Positions 12,606 to 23,431 of a DNA stretch of 64,000 nt are shown here, piece after piece. Source of the DNA: Prochilodus magdalenae (lineage: Eukaryota; Chordata; Actinopteri; Characiformes; Prochilodontidae); the NCBI GenBank assembly GCA_024036415.1, contig JAMWET010000719.1, positions 1 through 64,000 of the forward strand, given 5' to 3'. A program made the position numbers and the translations under genes. The stretch's first letter is position 1. Each line of letters opens with the position of its first letter. Under the pieces are notes generated by a model that was given only the letters and a program-made list of their open reading frames with translations, was not told the DNA's origin and ran no database searches.

Positions 12606-13700
12606 GTGACTAAAACCTTCATCCTGAGATCAAAGATCTGGACCCAAAGATACATGATTAGGATCAAAGCTGTGTTCATATTTGATGGTCTGGATGAAAG
12701 CAGAATTCCACTGGACTTTGAAGAGTGTGAGAGAGTATCTGACATCACTATGACATCATCAGTGGGTGTGTTGATGACAAACCTCATCAAAGGAGAGCTG
12801 CTTCCCTCTGCTCTAATCTGGATAACCTCCCGACCAGCAGCAGCCAATCAGATCCCTCCTAAACACATCAACCGTGTGACAGAAATTGAGGGGTTCAGTG
12901 ACCCACAGAAGGAGGAGTACTTCAGAAGGAGGATCAGTGATGAAGACCAAGCCGAGAGAATCATCTCCCACATTAAGACAGTGAGGAGCCTCCACATCAT
13001 GTGTCACATTCCAGTCTTATGCTGGATCTCAGCCACTGTTATGCTGGATCTCAGCAGATCATGAAACAGGGTTCTACAGAAATCCCTAGAACTCTGACTG
13101 AGATGTACTCACACTTTCTGCTCACTCAGACAAACATGAAGAACGAGAAGTATGAGAAGAAAGATGAGAGAGACCCAAAGAACCTGCTGGAGTCCAACAG
13201 AACCATTCTTCTGAAACTGGCTGAACGGGCTTTCAAACAGCTGATAGGATCCTCACTGAGATCTTTAGGGAGGAGTGTGGGCTTTACCAGAGGAAGGTCT
13301 ACTGCTTTATTCATCTGAGCTTTCTGTTTCTGAGTTCCTGGCTGCTGTCTATGTGTTTCACTGCTACCAGATCAGGAACATGAAGGACCTGCAGATACTA
13401 AACCCACGGTACAGAAAGTGGTCTGAGGATGATCTACTGGATAAGCTGCTGATGGGAGCAGTGTATAAAGCAGTAGAGAGTCAGAATGGACACTTGGATC
13501 TTTTCCTCCGTTTCCTGCTGGGAATCTCACTGGAGTCCAATCAGAGATTCCAACAGGGTCTACTGACTCTACCACAGAGCCGATCAGAGGAAACCAAAGA
13601 GTACATCAAGAGATTAATCAAAGGAGAAGACAAACTATATCCCAGTATCTCATCTAAGAGATCCATCTGTCTGTTCCTCTATCTGAGATGAATAATCAGT
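12606..13700 (+). pseudogene. NLR pseudogene A: NACHT-WH-HD2 fragment
   Basis: Starts inside the NACHT domain (after FISNA and Walker A, which are absent) and runs through Walker B ([10 protein letters not shown]), the [14 protein letters not shown] region, the [12 protein letters not shown] helix, [16 protein letters not shown], then winged-helix and HD2-like segments ([28 protein letters not shown]). Breaks: a roughly 25-base tandem duplication at 13,018-13,060 (ATGCTGGATCTCAGC twice), a deletion of about 80 bases near 13,247 relative to the locus C copy, and further frame changes near 13,320. The NACHT core differs from locus C at about 8 of 365 positions. Downstream similarity ends near 13,700, shortly before a LINE tail. 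As a fragment without the ATP-binding loop it should be non-functional. Confidence 0.85.
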
Positions 13701-13794
13701 CTCTCTCCAGAGAGGTTTCTACACTTAGAAGAGGTGGTTTAGAATTCTCTCACATCTCTCAGTAAATCCTAGTGATAGATCCTTCTATCTATCT

Positions 13795-13844
13795 AAAAAA
13801 AAAACAAAAAAACAAACTTGAATTTCCCTCTGGGATCAATAAAG

Positions 13845-13846
<2 letters not shown>
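13795..13846 (+). mobile_element. LINE 3' terminus (L2/Maui-like)
   Basis: An A-rich stretch, then TTGAATTTCCCTCTGGGATC, then AATAAAGTATC running straight into a TATC microsatellite. This is the standard 3' end of certain fish L2-group LINEs, whose tails are short tandem repeats. Only the tail is present, so it is a severely 5'-truncated insertion at the end of the locus A NACHT fragment. Confidence 0.6.

Positions 13847-13926
<80 letters not shown>
13843..13926 (+). repeat. (TATC)n microsatellite, about 20 units
   Basis: Near-perfect TATC repeats at 13,843-13,926, grown from the LINE tail immediately before it. Confidence 0.95.
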
Positions 13927-14029
13927 GTGATGTAAAACACACTTTTCTATTCTCTGTTTGTATTAATGTTGTAATAATTTAGTATTTTCTTGCAATTGTT
14001 GCAATATATCTATATATCTCTGTTTGCAG

Positions 14030-14197
14030 ATTCGCCACTTGTAATAGTAAAAGTCTATAAAAGTCTGGGATCAGCTCTATGATTAGTAAACTCATCCCTG
14101 AAAGAACTAGACCTCAGTAACAATGACCTGCAGGATTAACGTGTGGAACTGCTCTCTGCTGGACTGAAAGTTCACATCGTAAACTAAAGAAACTGAG
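14030..14197 (+). pseudogene. NLR LRR exon, decayed (locus A)
   Basis: Acceptor TTTGCAG ends at 14,029 and donor GTGAGA begins at 14,198, framing 168 bases where intact LRR exons in this window are 174. The core matches the locus B LRR exon at 40.7 kb ([30 protein letters not shown]), but in-frame stops and small deletions break it: a TAATAG near 14,042, TAAC where the intact copy has TCAGGA, and a lost base before TTCACATCG. It is the expected next exon after the NACHT fragment of locus A. Confidence 0.75.
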
Positions 14198-14389
14198 GTG
14201 AGAATTCTGTTAATTTAAGTTTTTAAAATGATAAATATGACAGTCTTGTATTTTCTAATATTCAGTAACGTTCAATAAAGTGCAGTTATGTCAATTTTTT
14301 TATAGGTGAACATAGCATTTCATTTTTAGGGGTATTACTTCACCAGTTGACTCAGGAACATCTATAACGATGGTCAAGCCCCCACCATA

Positions 14390-16125
14390 TATATATATAA
14401 TCATATTGCTACAAAATAAAGTGTACTGAATCAAATGCCCCCTACTCAACATACTACATTTGCTATATGGTAAGTTTAACCCTAGCTGTTTTGTACTGAA
14501 ACGTTTTTAGGAAATAATATCAATCGGCTTTTAAGGTTTAACAGTATCATTTTAAAAAACATAAATTTTACATAATCAAGTGCAACACTTGAAAAGTATG
14601 AAATACTACACCCACTGTATTGGGATTATTAACCTCAACTGATCTGTAGTAAAAGGTTTTTGGGAATTTATTTCAATTATATTGCTCCAAAACTAATTAT
14701 ACTGAATTGAGTGCCCCTACACTAAATACTGTAACCATCTAGGTTGATATCCTTGATTTATTAATTAAGGATAAAAACATTCAAAAGTTTCTTAAGCCTT
14801 ATGTATCTTAAGCCCATTTCCACATTAACTAGCCATATAAAGCCATAATCAGAATTGTTGTTCTTTATCCCACACTCTTTTTTAATATATAGAGCAATTT
14901 TAAAAATTGCAATTAGATTGCAGTCAATACTGAGGAACCTCTATTAATAAAAATATTTTACTACAAATCAGCAAGGGTTACATAGGGCAGTACCAGAGGT
15001 GTAGTATGTTATGTAAACTGCACTTCATTAAATACAACTTCTGTTGAAGCTCCATCACCAAACCTTCAAAAGCCATTAAAATCCCTTTAGAAAAAACTTT
15101 CACTACAGACTAGCAATATTATATTATGTTATTAAGATAATATTAAGTTGTTAAGAGAACACTTAAGTATAATTAGTTTTATAATGATATCATAAATATT
15201 CAAAGACGATTGAACTTTATTCACAAAAACTTTCACTTCATGGGTTAATTATGGCAATATAAGAGGTGTAGTATGTTATGTGGACTGCACTTGAAGTACA
15301 ATTTGCTTTGAAGAGAAATCATCAAATGCTCTAAAAGTGCAAGTAATTTACAAAAACCTTCCACTACAGACAACAAGGGGTTAATGATACCAATATAACA
15401 GGTGTAGTATGTTGTGTAGGTGCTAGCTGATTCAGTGAAACATGTTTTGAAGTGATATAACTATACCTTCAAAAGCTATCGAAAATAATTCACAAAAAAC
15501 TTACACTACAGACAATGAGGGGTCAAACATGCCAGGATAAGAGGTGTAGTATGTTGTTTAGGTGGTCCTTGATTCAGTACAAATTGTTTTTAAGTGATAT
15601 AATGACACATTCAAAAGCTATTGAAATTAAATTAAAAAAAATCACTACAGACAACAAGGGGTTAATGATACCAATATAACAGATGTAGTATGCTGGTTAG
15701 GTGCTACTTGGTTCAGTACAACTTGCTGCAATTACATGTTCAAAAGTTATTAAAATGAATTCACAAGAACCTTTCACTACAAACAACAAAGGGTTAATGA
15801 TATCAATATAACAGATGCACTATTTCATGTGGACAGCACTTGATTACTTACATTAAAACATGATTTGTTTTATAGTGATGTTATTAATCAACAATAAGTT
15901 AATAAGTTCAAAAGTTACTGAAATTAATACATTATGATCTTTCACTACAGATGAGCAGGGTTTAAAGCTACTAGTATAAAAGGTGTAGTATGTCATAAGC
16001 ATCACACTTGATTACATACAACTTATTTCTGAGTAATACTGCTAACTGTTAAAAGCCATTGAAATTAATTCACAAAACTCTGACTACAGATCAGCAGAGG
16101 TTAAAGTTACCAATATAACAGTGGT
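14390..16125. repeat. Diverged satellite, monomer about 135-140 bp, with orientation switch
   Basis: Forward monomers carry the anchor GTGTAGTATGT or close variants at about 14,999, 15,266, 15,402, 15,544, 15,684, 15,814 and 15,983, plus phrases such as CACTACAGACAACAAGGGGT, CCAATATAACA and TTCAAAAGCTATTGAAAT. At 14,390-14,760 the same phrases occur as reverse complements (ATACTACACCC near 14,604, ATACTACATTT near 14,449). The array is thus inverted around 14,830-14,990. Monomers differ by many substitutions, so the array is old. There is no coding potential. Confidence 0.8.
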
Positions 16126-16464
16126 TAAAATATCTTTATGTACCTGTTTTGTTTGTTTTGTTAACTTTTTAAAGCTATTGTAATCAAGGCACCCACAATG
16201 TTGCACACAATGCCCTGTATCTTATATAATTCAGTCAAGTGAGCTTTGTACCTACAAGCTTTTTTGTTAACACATCAATACTTATATTCTTTATGTGTGA
16301 TCTATGTGTTTCATGGTTTTTAAAAGGCAAACATTTCCAACATAAACAAAGTTGTAGCTGCTTGTCCTGGATGTCAGCAAAAGCATATTGTAAGTTTAGC
16401 CCATTAGCATGAGCTGTTTGAAAGAAATCCGAATATGCCAATATGAAACCAACTTCAGTCATAG

Positions 16465-16681
16465 AACCTGTAACACCATAACAACGTCATTACCAGCCCG
16501 TATAGTTCGGTTTACAGTCTGTTAACCTGAGCTGCTTTAAGAGTGTTACTGTCGCTTTAAGAGAAACTCAACTGCGCCACAGACTGCAGCACTTCCTGAA
16601 CTGAAACCGAAAGAGTGTATGAGCGTATCTGTAGGGGGAGAAGGAGAGAGACTCCACACTAACAGAGCCTTTATCCACATG
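16465..16681 (+). promoter_or_regulatory. Candidate NLR promoter and 5' exon with ISRE-like site
   Basis: A block starting GTAACACCATAACAAC recurs in altered form at 20.1 kb. It includes ACTGTCGCTTTAA, CGCCACAGACTGCAGCACTT and, at 16,603-16,612, GAAACCGAAA, which fits the IRF/ISRE core GAAANNGAAA. About 70 bases later an ATG at 16,679-16,681 is followed at once by GTAAGT, a strong donor. Fish NLRs of this class are often interferon-responsive, so an IRF site here is plausible. I infer that the segment feeds the locus B start exon at 23.3 kb. It could instead be a relic of another NLR. No TATA box is obvious. Confidence 0.5.
16603..16612 (+). promoter_or_regulatory. ISRE/IRF-type element GAAACCGAAA
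   Basis: Exact match to GAAANNGAAA. The paralogous block at 20.2 kb has GAACCGGAAA at the same place, which loses the match, but shows GAAACTGAAC at 20,191-20,200. Confidence 0.5.
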
Positions 16682-17700
16682 GTAAGTCTATAATACACAC
16701 TAATATACATACTGATGTGTAGAGTAAAGAAAGAACACAGGTGTGGGGGTTACAGGGTTAGACTAAACTCAGTGAAGGATTAAAGTTCTAGTAGAAGTAA
16801 ATGAAGAAAAGGTTCTACATCGGTGTAAAATGGCCGACAGTGAACCGTAGTGACAGATGTTTGTGAAATGGTGGAAACGGCTGTAGAGAACCTCAGCAAT
16901 GCTGAATTTACATCACCAATACTGAAATGTGTTCATATTAGACATCACTGTTCATGTTCTAAAACAGAATGAGCTTTTGTAAAAACTGGTTCTGTGTATT
17001 TTTGGTAATTTTACTTTCAATATTGGAACATTTTCAATTGAACGATTCTTGTTTTGGGTTTGTTATTTTCAATGGAAAAGTAAAGACTTGTTTTGCTTTA
17101 ACTAGTAACTAATAACTAATTTAATTAAATTTATCTGGAAATAACATAGCATGTGGTGATGGGGGTTAAAACTGATTAAAACATGACAGTTAATGAGATG
17201 ATGTTACATTTTGTAGAGGTATTTGTATGTGTGACTTTATTCTGACAGAAATTAAACTGTCTCCTGCACAGGAGTTCCTTCTTTTAACTGCAAAAAGGTC
17301 ATGTTGTTCAGTAATGACAAGACAAAAGGAATACTGTAAATATCCTCAGTTTTCTTATAATATTTAATTAAATTCAGTTTAGCTTTATTACCATTATACC
17401 AATACAAGTTTATACAGTATAATGAAATACTGTCGGGCTACTCCTCCACTGCAGTGATAAGTAAGTGAGAAGTTAGAAACACTGAGACAATATGAGAAAA
17501 GACAGAAACTATGACGTTGAATGAGCAGTAACTGTCTGTGATGTCTAGAACTGAGGTGCAAACAGCCGTTAACACCAATATGTAGCTGAGCATTATATAA
17601 GTACATTATAGTTTAAGTGTTTTAATGTGTATCTGTTGGAAATGTACAGCATGTTGAGGTAACCAGGTGTGCAATGTAGTAAGTGCTTGTAAACAGTAGA
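16682..17700. other. Probable 5' intron sequence, no gene recognised
   Basis: The segment at about 16,845-16,980 resembles 20,241-20,350, showing that the promoter duplication extends past the 5' exon. The rest is unremarkable. Confidence 0.4.
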
Positions 17701-17707
17701 TGTAGTT

Positions 17708-18725
17708 TACTATCCCAATTCCAAAAAAGTGTAAAAATGTGAATAAATGGAAACAAAAACAAAATGCAACAAATCCCACAGACCCATATTTTATTTACAG
17801 TAGAAAATAGAACATGTTTCAGATGTCCAAAGTGAAACTTTACCATTTTTTTTAAAAATGATTAGCTCATTTACAATCTAATAGCAGCAATGCAGCTCAA
17901 AAAAGTTGGCACAGGGGAAACAAAAGGCTGGAAAAGTAACTAATAAACAACATTTGGAGGGGCTGCTTGCAACTAGGTCACATAGCTGGGTATAGAAAGA
18001 GAATTGCAGAGAGGCAGAGTTTCTCTGAAGAAACGATGGGCAAACACTCACCAATCTGCCAAAAAGTGCATTACAAATTGTGTAAACATGAACCAAAAGC
18101 ACCAACAATGACTACAGGCAAAGTTTATTTAAAATGGACTGAGGTGACATGGAAAACTTATCTATGGTCAGATTAATCAATATCTGAAGCTCTTTTTGAA
18201 AACCATAGATGCTGTGTCCTTGGTTTCAGTAGGAGAGAGACCGCCTAGCAGGGAAGGCCTAGTATAGTTCAGCAAGACAATGCTAAACCACATACAGAAG
18301 AACGGCTCACCAGGAGAGTCTGGGTGCTGAACTGACCTACCTGTAGTCTAGATCTTTCACCAACAGAACACATTTGGCACATCTTGAAACGAAGAATCCT
18401 GCAAGGAAAAGCCAGGACTGTTGAGCAGCTAGATACGACATCAGACAAGACTGGCACAAAATTCCTCTCCCAAAAGTCTAGCAACTGGTTTCTCACTTCT
18501 CAGCTATTATTCAGTGGTTAAAAGAAGAAGGAATGCTACACAGTGGCAAATTGTAAATGAGTTAATACTGTTTATTAAATAGCAAAATGTCTCACTTTTA
18601 ACATCTGATAAGGGTTCTATGTTCTACTGTGAAATGATTTTTAAATCATTACTTTCTGTTAATATTTACATTTATTTTACATTTTGCACAGTGTCTCAAC
18701 ATTTTTAGAATTAGAGATGTAATAG
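17708..18725 (+). mobile_element. DDE DNA transposon fossil with terminal inverted repeats
   Basis: The left end has CCCAATTCCAAAAAAGTG. The right end, read in reverse, has CTAATTCTAAAAATGTTGAG and then TGTAAAATAAATG-like sequence, so the two ends are imperfect inverted repeats about 1 kb apart. Between them the + strand still shows a transposase signature: QQDNAKPHTE near 18,268 and, later, SLDLSPTEHIWHILKRR near 18,345, the second Asp and third acidic parts of an IS630/Tc1-type DDE core. No long frame survives, so it is inactive. This very common fish repeat lies in the putative 5' intron of NLR B. Confidence 0.7.
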
Positions 18726-18856
18726 TGTACAGGCAGTCAGAATAGCAGCTTACTGTTCAGGTAGACAATTAAATCAGCTGTATGACTCCCAGTAGAGATA
18801 TTCAGCATATAAAATACATACCTCAGATGTTCAAGTATAGAGGTCTAATTCAAGTA

Positions 18857-19171
18857 ACAGAGTCTGTAATGTTCTGGTAGTCAGTCTGTACAGTTAAGCA
18901 GTCTGTAATGTTCTGGTGGTCAGTCTGTACAGTTAAGCAGTCTGTAATGTTCTGGTGGTCAGTCTGTGCAGTTAAGCAGTCTGTAATGTTCTGGTGGTCA
19001 GTCTGTACAGTTAAGCAGTCTGTAATGTTCTGGTGGTCAGTCTGTACAGTTAAGCAGTCTGTAATGTTCTGGTGGTCAGTCTGTGCAGTTAAGCAGTCTG
19101 TAATGTTCTGGTGGTCAGTCTGTACAGTTAAGCAGTCTGTGAAGTTCTGGCAGACAGTCTGTACAGTGTAA
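18857..19171 (+). repeat. 39-bp minisatellite, about 8 copies
   Basis: The unit starts GTCTGTAATGTTCTGGTGGT and continues to 39 bases. Copies are almost identical apart from CTGTAC/CTGTGC and the last, more diverged unit. Since 39 is divisible by three the array stays open in one frame (13-residue periods), but nothing suggests translation. Confidence 0.95.
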
Positions 19172-19179
19172 GAAGTAAT

Positions 19180-19884
19180 TTTACAGAGGCATTCAAATAT
19201 TTTCTACACAGATTTATAGTACTGTATTGATGCTGTAAACAAACAACAAAACAATAAAGCCCTTATTATATTTCTATACGGCTCAGGGAAGAGGTCTACT
19301 ACACTAGTTGGTGTTTCCAAGCCATTAGTTATCTACCTCTGAATTTCCTTAGATGGAGGAACCTCCTACTGTAGATCCTCAGTGCTGCAGGTGTATGTGG
19401 AACACCACACTGTCCTCACACTGTGTGGGACTGACAGGGTTCAGGGCATGTATCCTCTGAATTATGATGCATATGAAAATCTTCTCTTCACCTCAGAAAG
19501 AAGCTCATTAACGTTTGGAGTGAATGAACCTGTCCGTAACGACTCCTTAGCTGTGCTAACCTGTCTTTGAACTATTGGAGTAGAAATGTAACACCCTTTA
19601 AGTCTAGAGCTCAGTGTGACCTGATGCCTGGACGTCCTGGAGGTGCAACATCGAAGCTGCATAGTTGATGATGTGTCACATTGTGGTCATAAATCTCATT
19701 AAAGGGTGAACCCTTCACATGTGGCTGTTTGGACCCCACTGCTCTTGACTGAGATATGTCTAGAATGAAACAAGAAGAGGCAAAATCACTTACAATAAAC
19801 CTTTATTATTCCTGCAATAATAATAATGATAATAATAATAATAAAAATAATAACAATAATAATATAAATAATGATGATCTTCTT

Positions 19885-19918
<34 letters not shown>

Positions 19919-20090
19919 CCACCTCTATGTAGTAATGAGTGATTGTGTCTGTAATATGGGTCTATAAACACTTCTTATTTAAGTGAGGGTTTTATTTGTG
20001 TTGTGACTCATAACTCAATGTAGATATATCCCTACATTTATCCAGATGCAGGAGGTTATAATTACTGTAGTACAGAGTCAGAATCTAGAA
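19180..20090. other. No gene; AAT-rich microsatellites at about 19,813-19,917
   Basis: Short AAT/TAA arrays at 19,819-19,873 and 19,888-19,917. Otherwise no domain or repeat recognised. Confidence 0.5.
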
Positions 20091-20114
20091 CCAGCTTCAC
20101 TCGCAGACACTGTA

Positions 20115-20350
20115 ACACCATAATAACACCATGAACAGCCCGTATGTTCAGTTCAAACAGAGCTGCGGAAGAGTTACTGTCGCTTTAACAGAAACTGAAC
20201 TGCGCCACAGACTGCAGCACTTCCTGAACTGAACCGGAAACGGTGTAAATGGCTGTAGAGCAACTCAGTAATCCTGAATCTACATTATTAACAGTGACCT
20301 GTGTTTATATTACACATCACTGATCATCACACAGAGCAGAACCGGCTTCT
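20115..20350 (+). promoter_or_regulatory. Second, partly deleted copy of the NLR 5' block
   Basis: Shares GTAACACCATAA, ACTGTCGCTTTAA and CGCCACAGACTGCAGCACTT with the block at 16.5 kb, then jumps directly to sequence matching 16,865 onward. About 230 bases, including the GTAAGT donor, are missing. Without a donor it is less likely to be the working 5' exon of NLR B, although it is nearer the start exon. Confidence 0.5.
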
Positions 20351-20869
20351 GTAGAGCACTGCGGTTAATCTAGCCGTCTTTCGCCAAACCGTGTTTAAGG
20401 CAGAGGCAGATCATAATAAAGCCCTTAGAACAGAACCACAACTTCAGATTTATCAAATATTATATAATCCAACAAATAACAGGTCAGAGTTTGGTGAAAT
20501 ATTATCACATTATAAAATTACAATTTCTAATAAGTAGTCTATAAAACATAGACATATCAGTTCAGAGATTATTATACTATGATTATATAAATGAAGTGCT
20601 TCTGTTGTACAGTTTTAAGAGAAAAGGCATCCAAAATCCCCAAATGTGTCAACTGTATTTTAATTATTGGTTGGAATAATTATCCCATTGTAAAATGTTC
20701 ATTTCTAATAAGTCAAGGAGAAACTCCCTTAGTTCAAAAGGCAGAAACCTCAAGACGAACCAAGACTCAAAAGGGAAAATCCATCCTTCTCAGGTCAACA
20801 CCAGATAACAATACCAGCAAAGGAAAGGAGTGTTCAGTGTTTGTAAGGTGGAGTATAAACGTCTGATTA

Positions 20870-22035
20870 GTCTGTAATTATAATACGAGATAGGTTCAGT
20901 GAGGTACAGGTTAGCCAGGCTGTTTAGAGCTTTATATGTCAGGAGGAGACTTTTATACTCAATGCAGAATTGAACTGGTAACCAGTGTAAGTTAGATCAG
21001 ACTGGACTGATATGATCAGACTCTCTAGTCCTTGTAAGGACTCTAGCTGCAGCGTTTTGGACTAACTGAAATCTGTTCTCACTGGTGTTGTCTCGGTGCT
21101 ATGATGAGGCCTAAATCCATACTGGAATTTTTCATGGATGTTGTTTCTGTGCAGATAGGAGCTGAACTGTGGTGCTACAGCTTTCTCTAAAATCTTTGAT
21201 ATAAATGGAAGATCTGAAATGGGTCTGTAGTTTGCTAGCTCATAGAGATCAAGATTAGGTTTCTTAATTAAAGGCTTAATTACCGCTAGTTTAAGGGATT
21301 TTGGGACGTAACCAAGGCTACGAGATGAGTTTATTATAGACAGAAGAGGCGTGGTTATTTCTGGGAGGAGTTTCTTCAGTAAACTAGTCGGAACTGGATC
21401 TAGTATGCATGTAGATGATTTTGAGGATGAAATGATTTGAAACAGATCTCTTTGTTGGAGTGTAGAAAAAGATTCCAGCCTCTCTGCAGGAGTTATACTG
21501 TGCTCCAGATTAGCATTAGCTGTACTGGGAGGTACACTTGTAGCTGTTACCTGCGCATTTTGTATTTTGTAAATTGTTTGAATTTTGTTATTGAAGAAAT
21601 TCATAAAGTCATTGCTCCTGTATGCTAACGGTATCTGGGGTTCAGTCGCAGATTGACTCTTGGTTAATTTAGAGATTGTGCTAAATAATAATATTGGATT
21701 ATTTTTGTTATTATCTATCAGTGAGGACAGATAAGATGAAGGTGCTACACTTAGAGCTGTTCTATAGTCTATGAGGCTATCCTTCCAGACAGACTGCAAC
21801 ACTTCAGGTTTAGTCAGGCGCCATTTACGCTCTAGTTGTCTGACAGTCTGTTTCAGAGCTCGTGTGTGATCATTATACGATGGAGCTAGTTTCTTCTGCC
21901 TCATTCTTTTACGTTTTAATGGAGCCACTTTATTTAAAGTAGAGTGAAATGTGGCCTCCAAGTATTTGGTAAGAATATCTAGATCAGTGGGTTCTCCACA
22001 AGAAATACCCAGTGTGGTTCTCCACAAGAAATAAT
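20870..22035 (-). mobile_element. L2-type LINE ORF2 remnant, minus strand
   Basis: The minus-strand frame from 22,027 to 21,062 (321 codons) carries the pre-RT region (LDPVPTSLLKKLLPEI, YVPKSLKLAVIKPLIKKPNL) and the RT start ([31 protein letters not shown]), typical of L2 ORF2. Directly after that (21,060-20,870) the sequence jumps to the ORF2 C-terminal block (QLVQNAAARVL, LHWLPVQFCIEYK, LTYKALNSLA). The RT catalytic YADD segment is missing, so this is an internally deleted, 5'-truncated copy without an endonuclease. It sits in front of the NLR B start exon in opposite orientation. Confidence 0.85.
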
Positions 22036-23252
22036 AATTAGGATTAATTAGCGGGTCTGTGGTGGCAAATATTGGGATTAATTAGCGGGTGGGGTGTGCT
22101 GGAGAATATTAGGATTAATTAGCAGGTGGGGTGTGCTGGAGAACATTAGGATTAATTAGCGGGTCTGTGGTGGAGAATATTAGAATTAATTTGCGGGTCT
22201 GTGGTGGAGAATTTTGGGATTAATTAGCAGGTCTGTGGTGGAGAATATTAGGATTAATTAGCGGGTCTGTGGTTGAGAATATTAGGATTAATTAGTGGGG
22301 CTGTGGTGGAGAATATTAGGATTAATTAGCGGGTCTGTGGTGGAGAATATTAGGATTAATTAGTGGGGCTGTGGTGGAGAATATTAGGATTAATTAGCGG
22401 GTCTGTGGTCGAGAATATTAGGATTAGTGGGTCTGTGGAGGACAATATTAAGATTAATTAGCGGGTCTGTGGTGGAGAATATTAGGATTAATTAGCGGGT
22501 CTGTGGTGGAGAATATTAGGATTAATTAGCGGGTCTGTGGTGGCGAAAATTAGGATTAATTTGTGGGCCTGTGGTCGAGAATATTGGGATTAATTAGTGG
22601 CTCTGTGGTGGAAAATATTAGGATTAATTAGCGGGCCTGTGAAGGAGAATATTAGGATCAATTAGTCGGTCTGTGGTGGAGAATATTGGGATTAATTAGC
22701 GGGTCTGTCGAGGAGAATATTATAATTAATTAGCGGGTCTGTGGTGGAGAATATTAGGATTAATTAGTGGGTCTGTGGTGGAGAATATTGGGATTAATTA
22801 GCGGGTCTGTCAAGGAGAATATTATAATTAATTAGCAGGTCTGTGGTGGAGAATATTGGGATTTATTAGCAGGTCTGTGGCGGAGAATATTAGGATTTAT
22901 TAGCGGGTCTGTGGTGGAGAATATTAGGATTTATTAGCAGGTCTGTGGCGGAGAATATTAGGATTAATTAGCGGGTCTGTGGTGGAGAATATTAGGATCA
23001 ATTAGCAGGTCTGTGGTGGAGAATATTAGGATTAATTAGTGGGTCTGTCGAGGAGAATATTAGAATTAATTAGCGGGTCTGTGGTGGAGAATATTAGGAT
23101 TGATTAGCGGGCCTGTGGCGGGGAATATTGGGATTAATTAGCGGTCTGTGGTGGAGAATATTGGGATTTATTAGCGGGTCTGTGGTGGAGAATATTAGGA
23201 TTAATTAGCGGGTCTGTGGTGGAGAATATTAGGATTAATTAGCGGGTCTGTG
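22033..23252 (+). repeat. 34-bp minisatellite, about 36 copies
   Basis: The unit contains GAGAATATTAGGATTAATTA followed by GCGGGTCTGTGGTG. Copies vary at a few positions (GCGGG/GCAGG/GTGGG; TTAGGATT/TTGGGATT). It begins where the minus-strand L2 remnant ends, after a 20-base direct duplication of GTGGTTCTCCACAAGAAATA (21,988-22,031), and stops about 80 bases before the NLR B start exon. Confidence 0.95.
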
Positions 23253-23332
23253 GTTTTACTTTTATTTGACAGCATGATGCTGCACTGAGCACAAACTCAT
23301 GATCTTACAGCGACTGTGTTCATCCTGTGTAG

Positions 23333-23431
23333 ATTCTGTAGGTCTGAATATTCTCAGAGAGGCATCCAGAGGAACAGCTCCATGATGGAGCTCCATCAGT
23401 CCAGCAGTGGAGGAGGAACCTCTGATCCAGC
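23333..23431 (+). CDS. NLR B exon 1: start codon exon
   Basis: Acceptor ...CTGTGTAG ends at 23,332. ATG at 23,382 (a second ATG follows at 23,385) gives [17 protein letters not shown] across the donor at 23,432 (GTGAGG), phase 2. The locus C equivalent at 58,638 keeps one ATG and [16 protein letters not shown], which supports the start choice. If the 16.6 kb 5' exon is joined here, its terminal ATG would open a tiny upstream frame (M-I-L-stop) before the main start. Confidence 0.8.

Noticed and set aside
14390..16125. CRISPR-like or direct-repeat array
   Set aside because: Eukaryotic context; monomers are continuous without spacers and diverged.
18908..19171. 87-codon frame (MFWWSVCTVKQSV repeats)
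   Set aside because: Pure product of a 39-bp minisatellite; no gene context.
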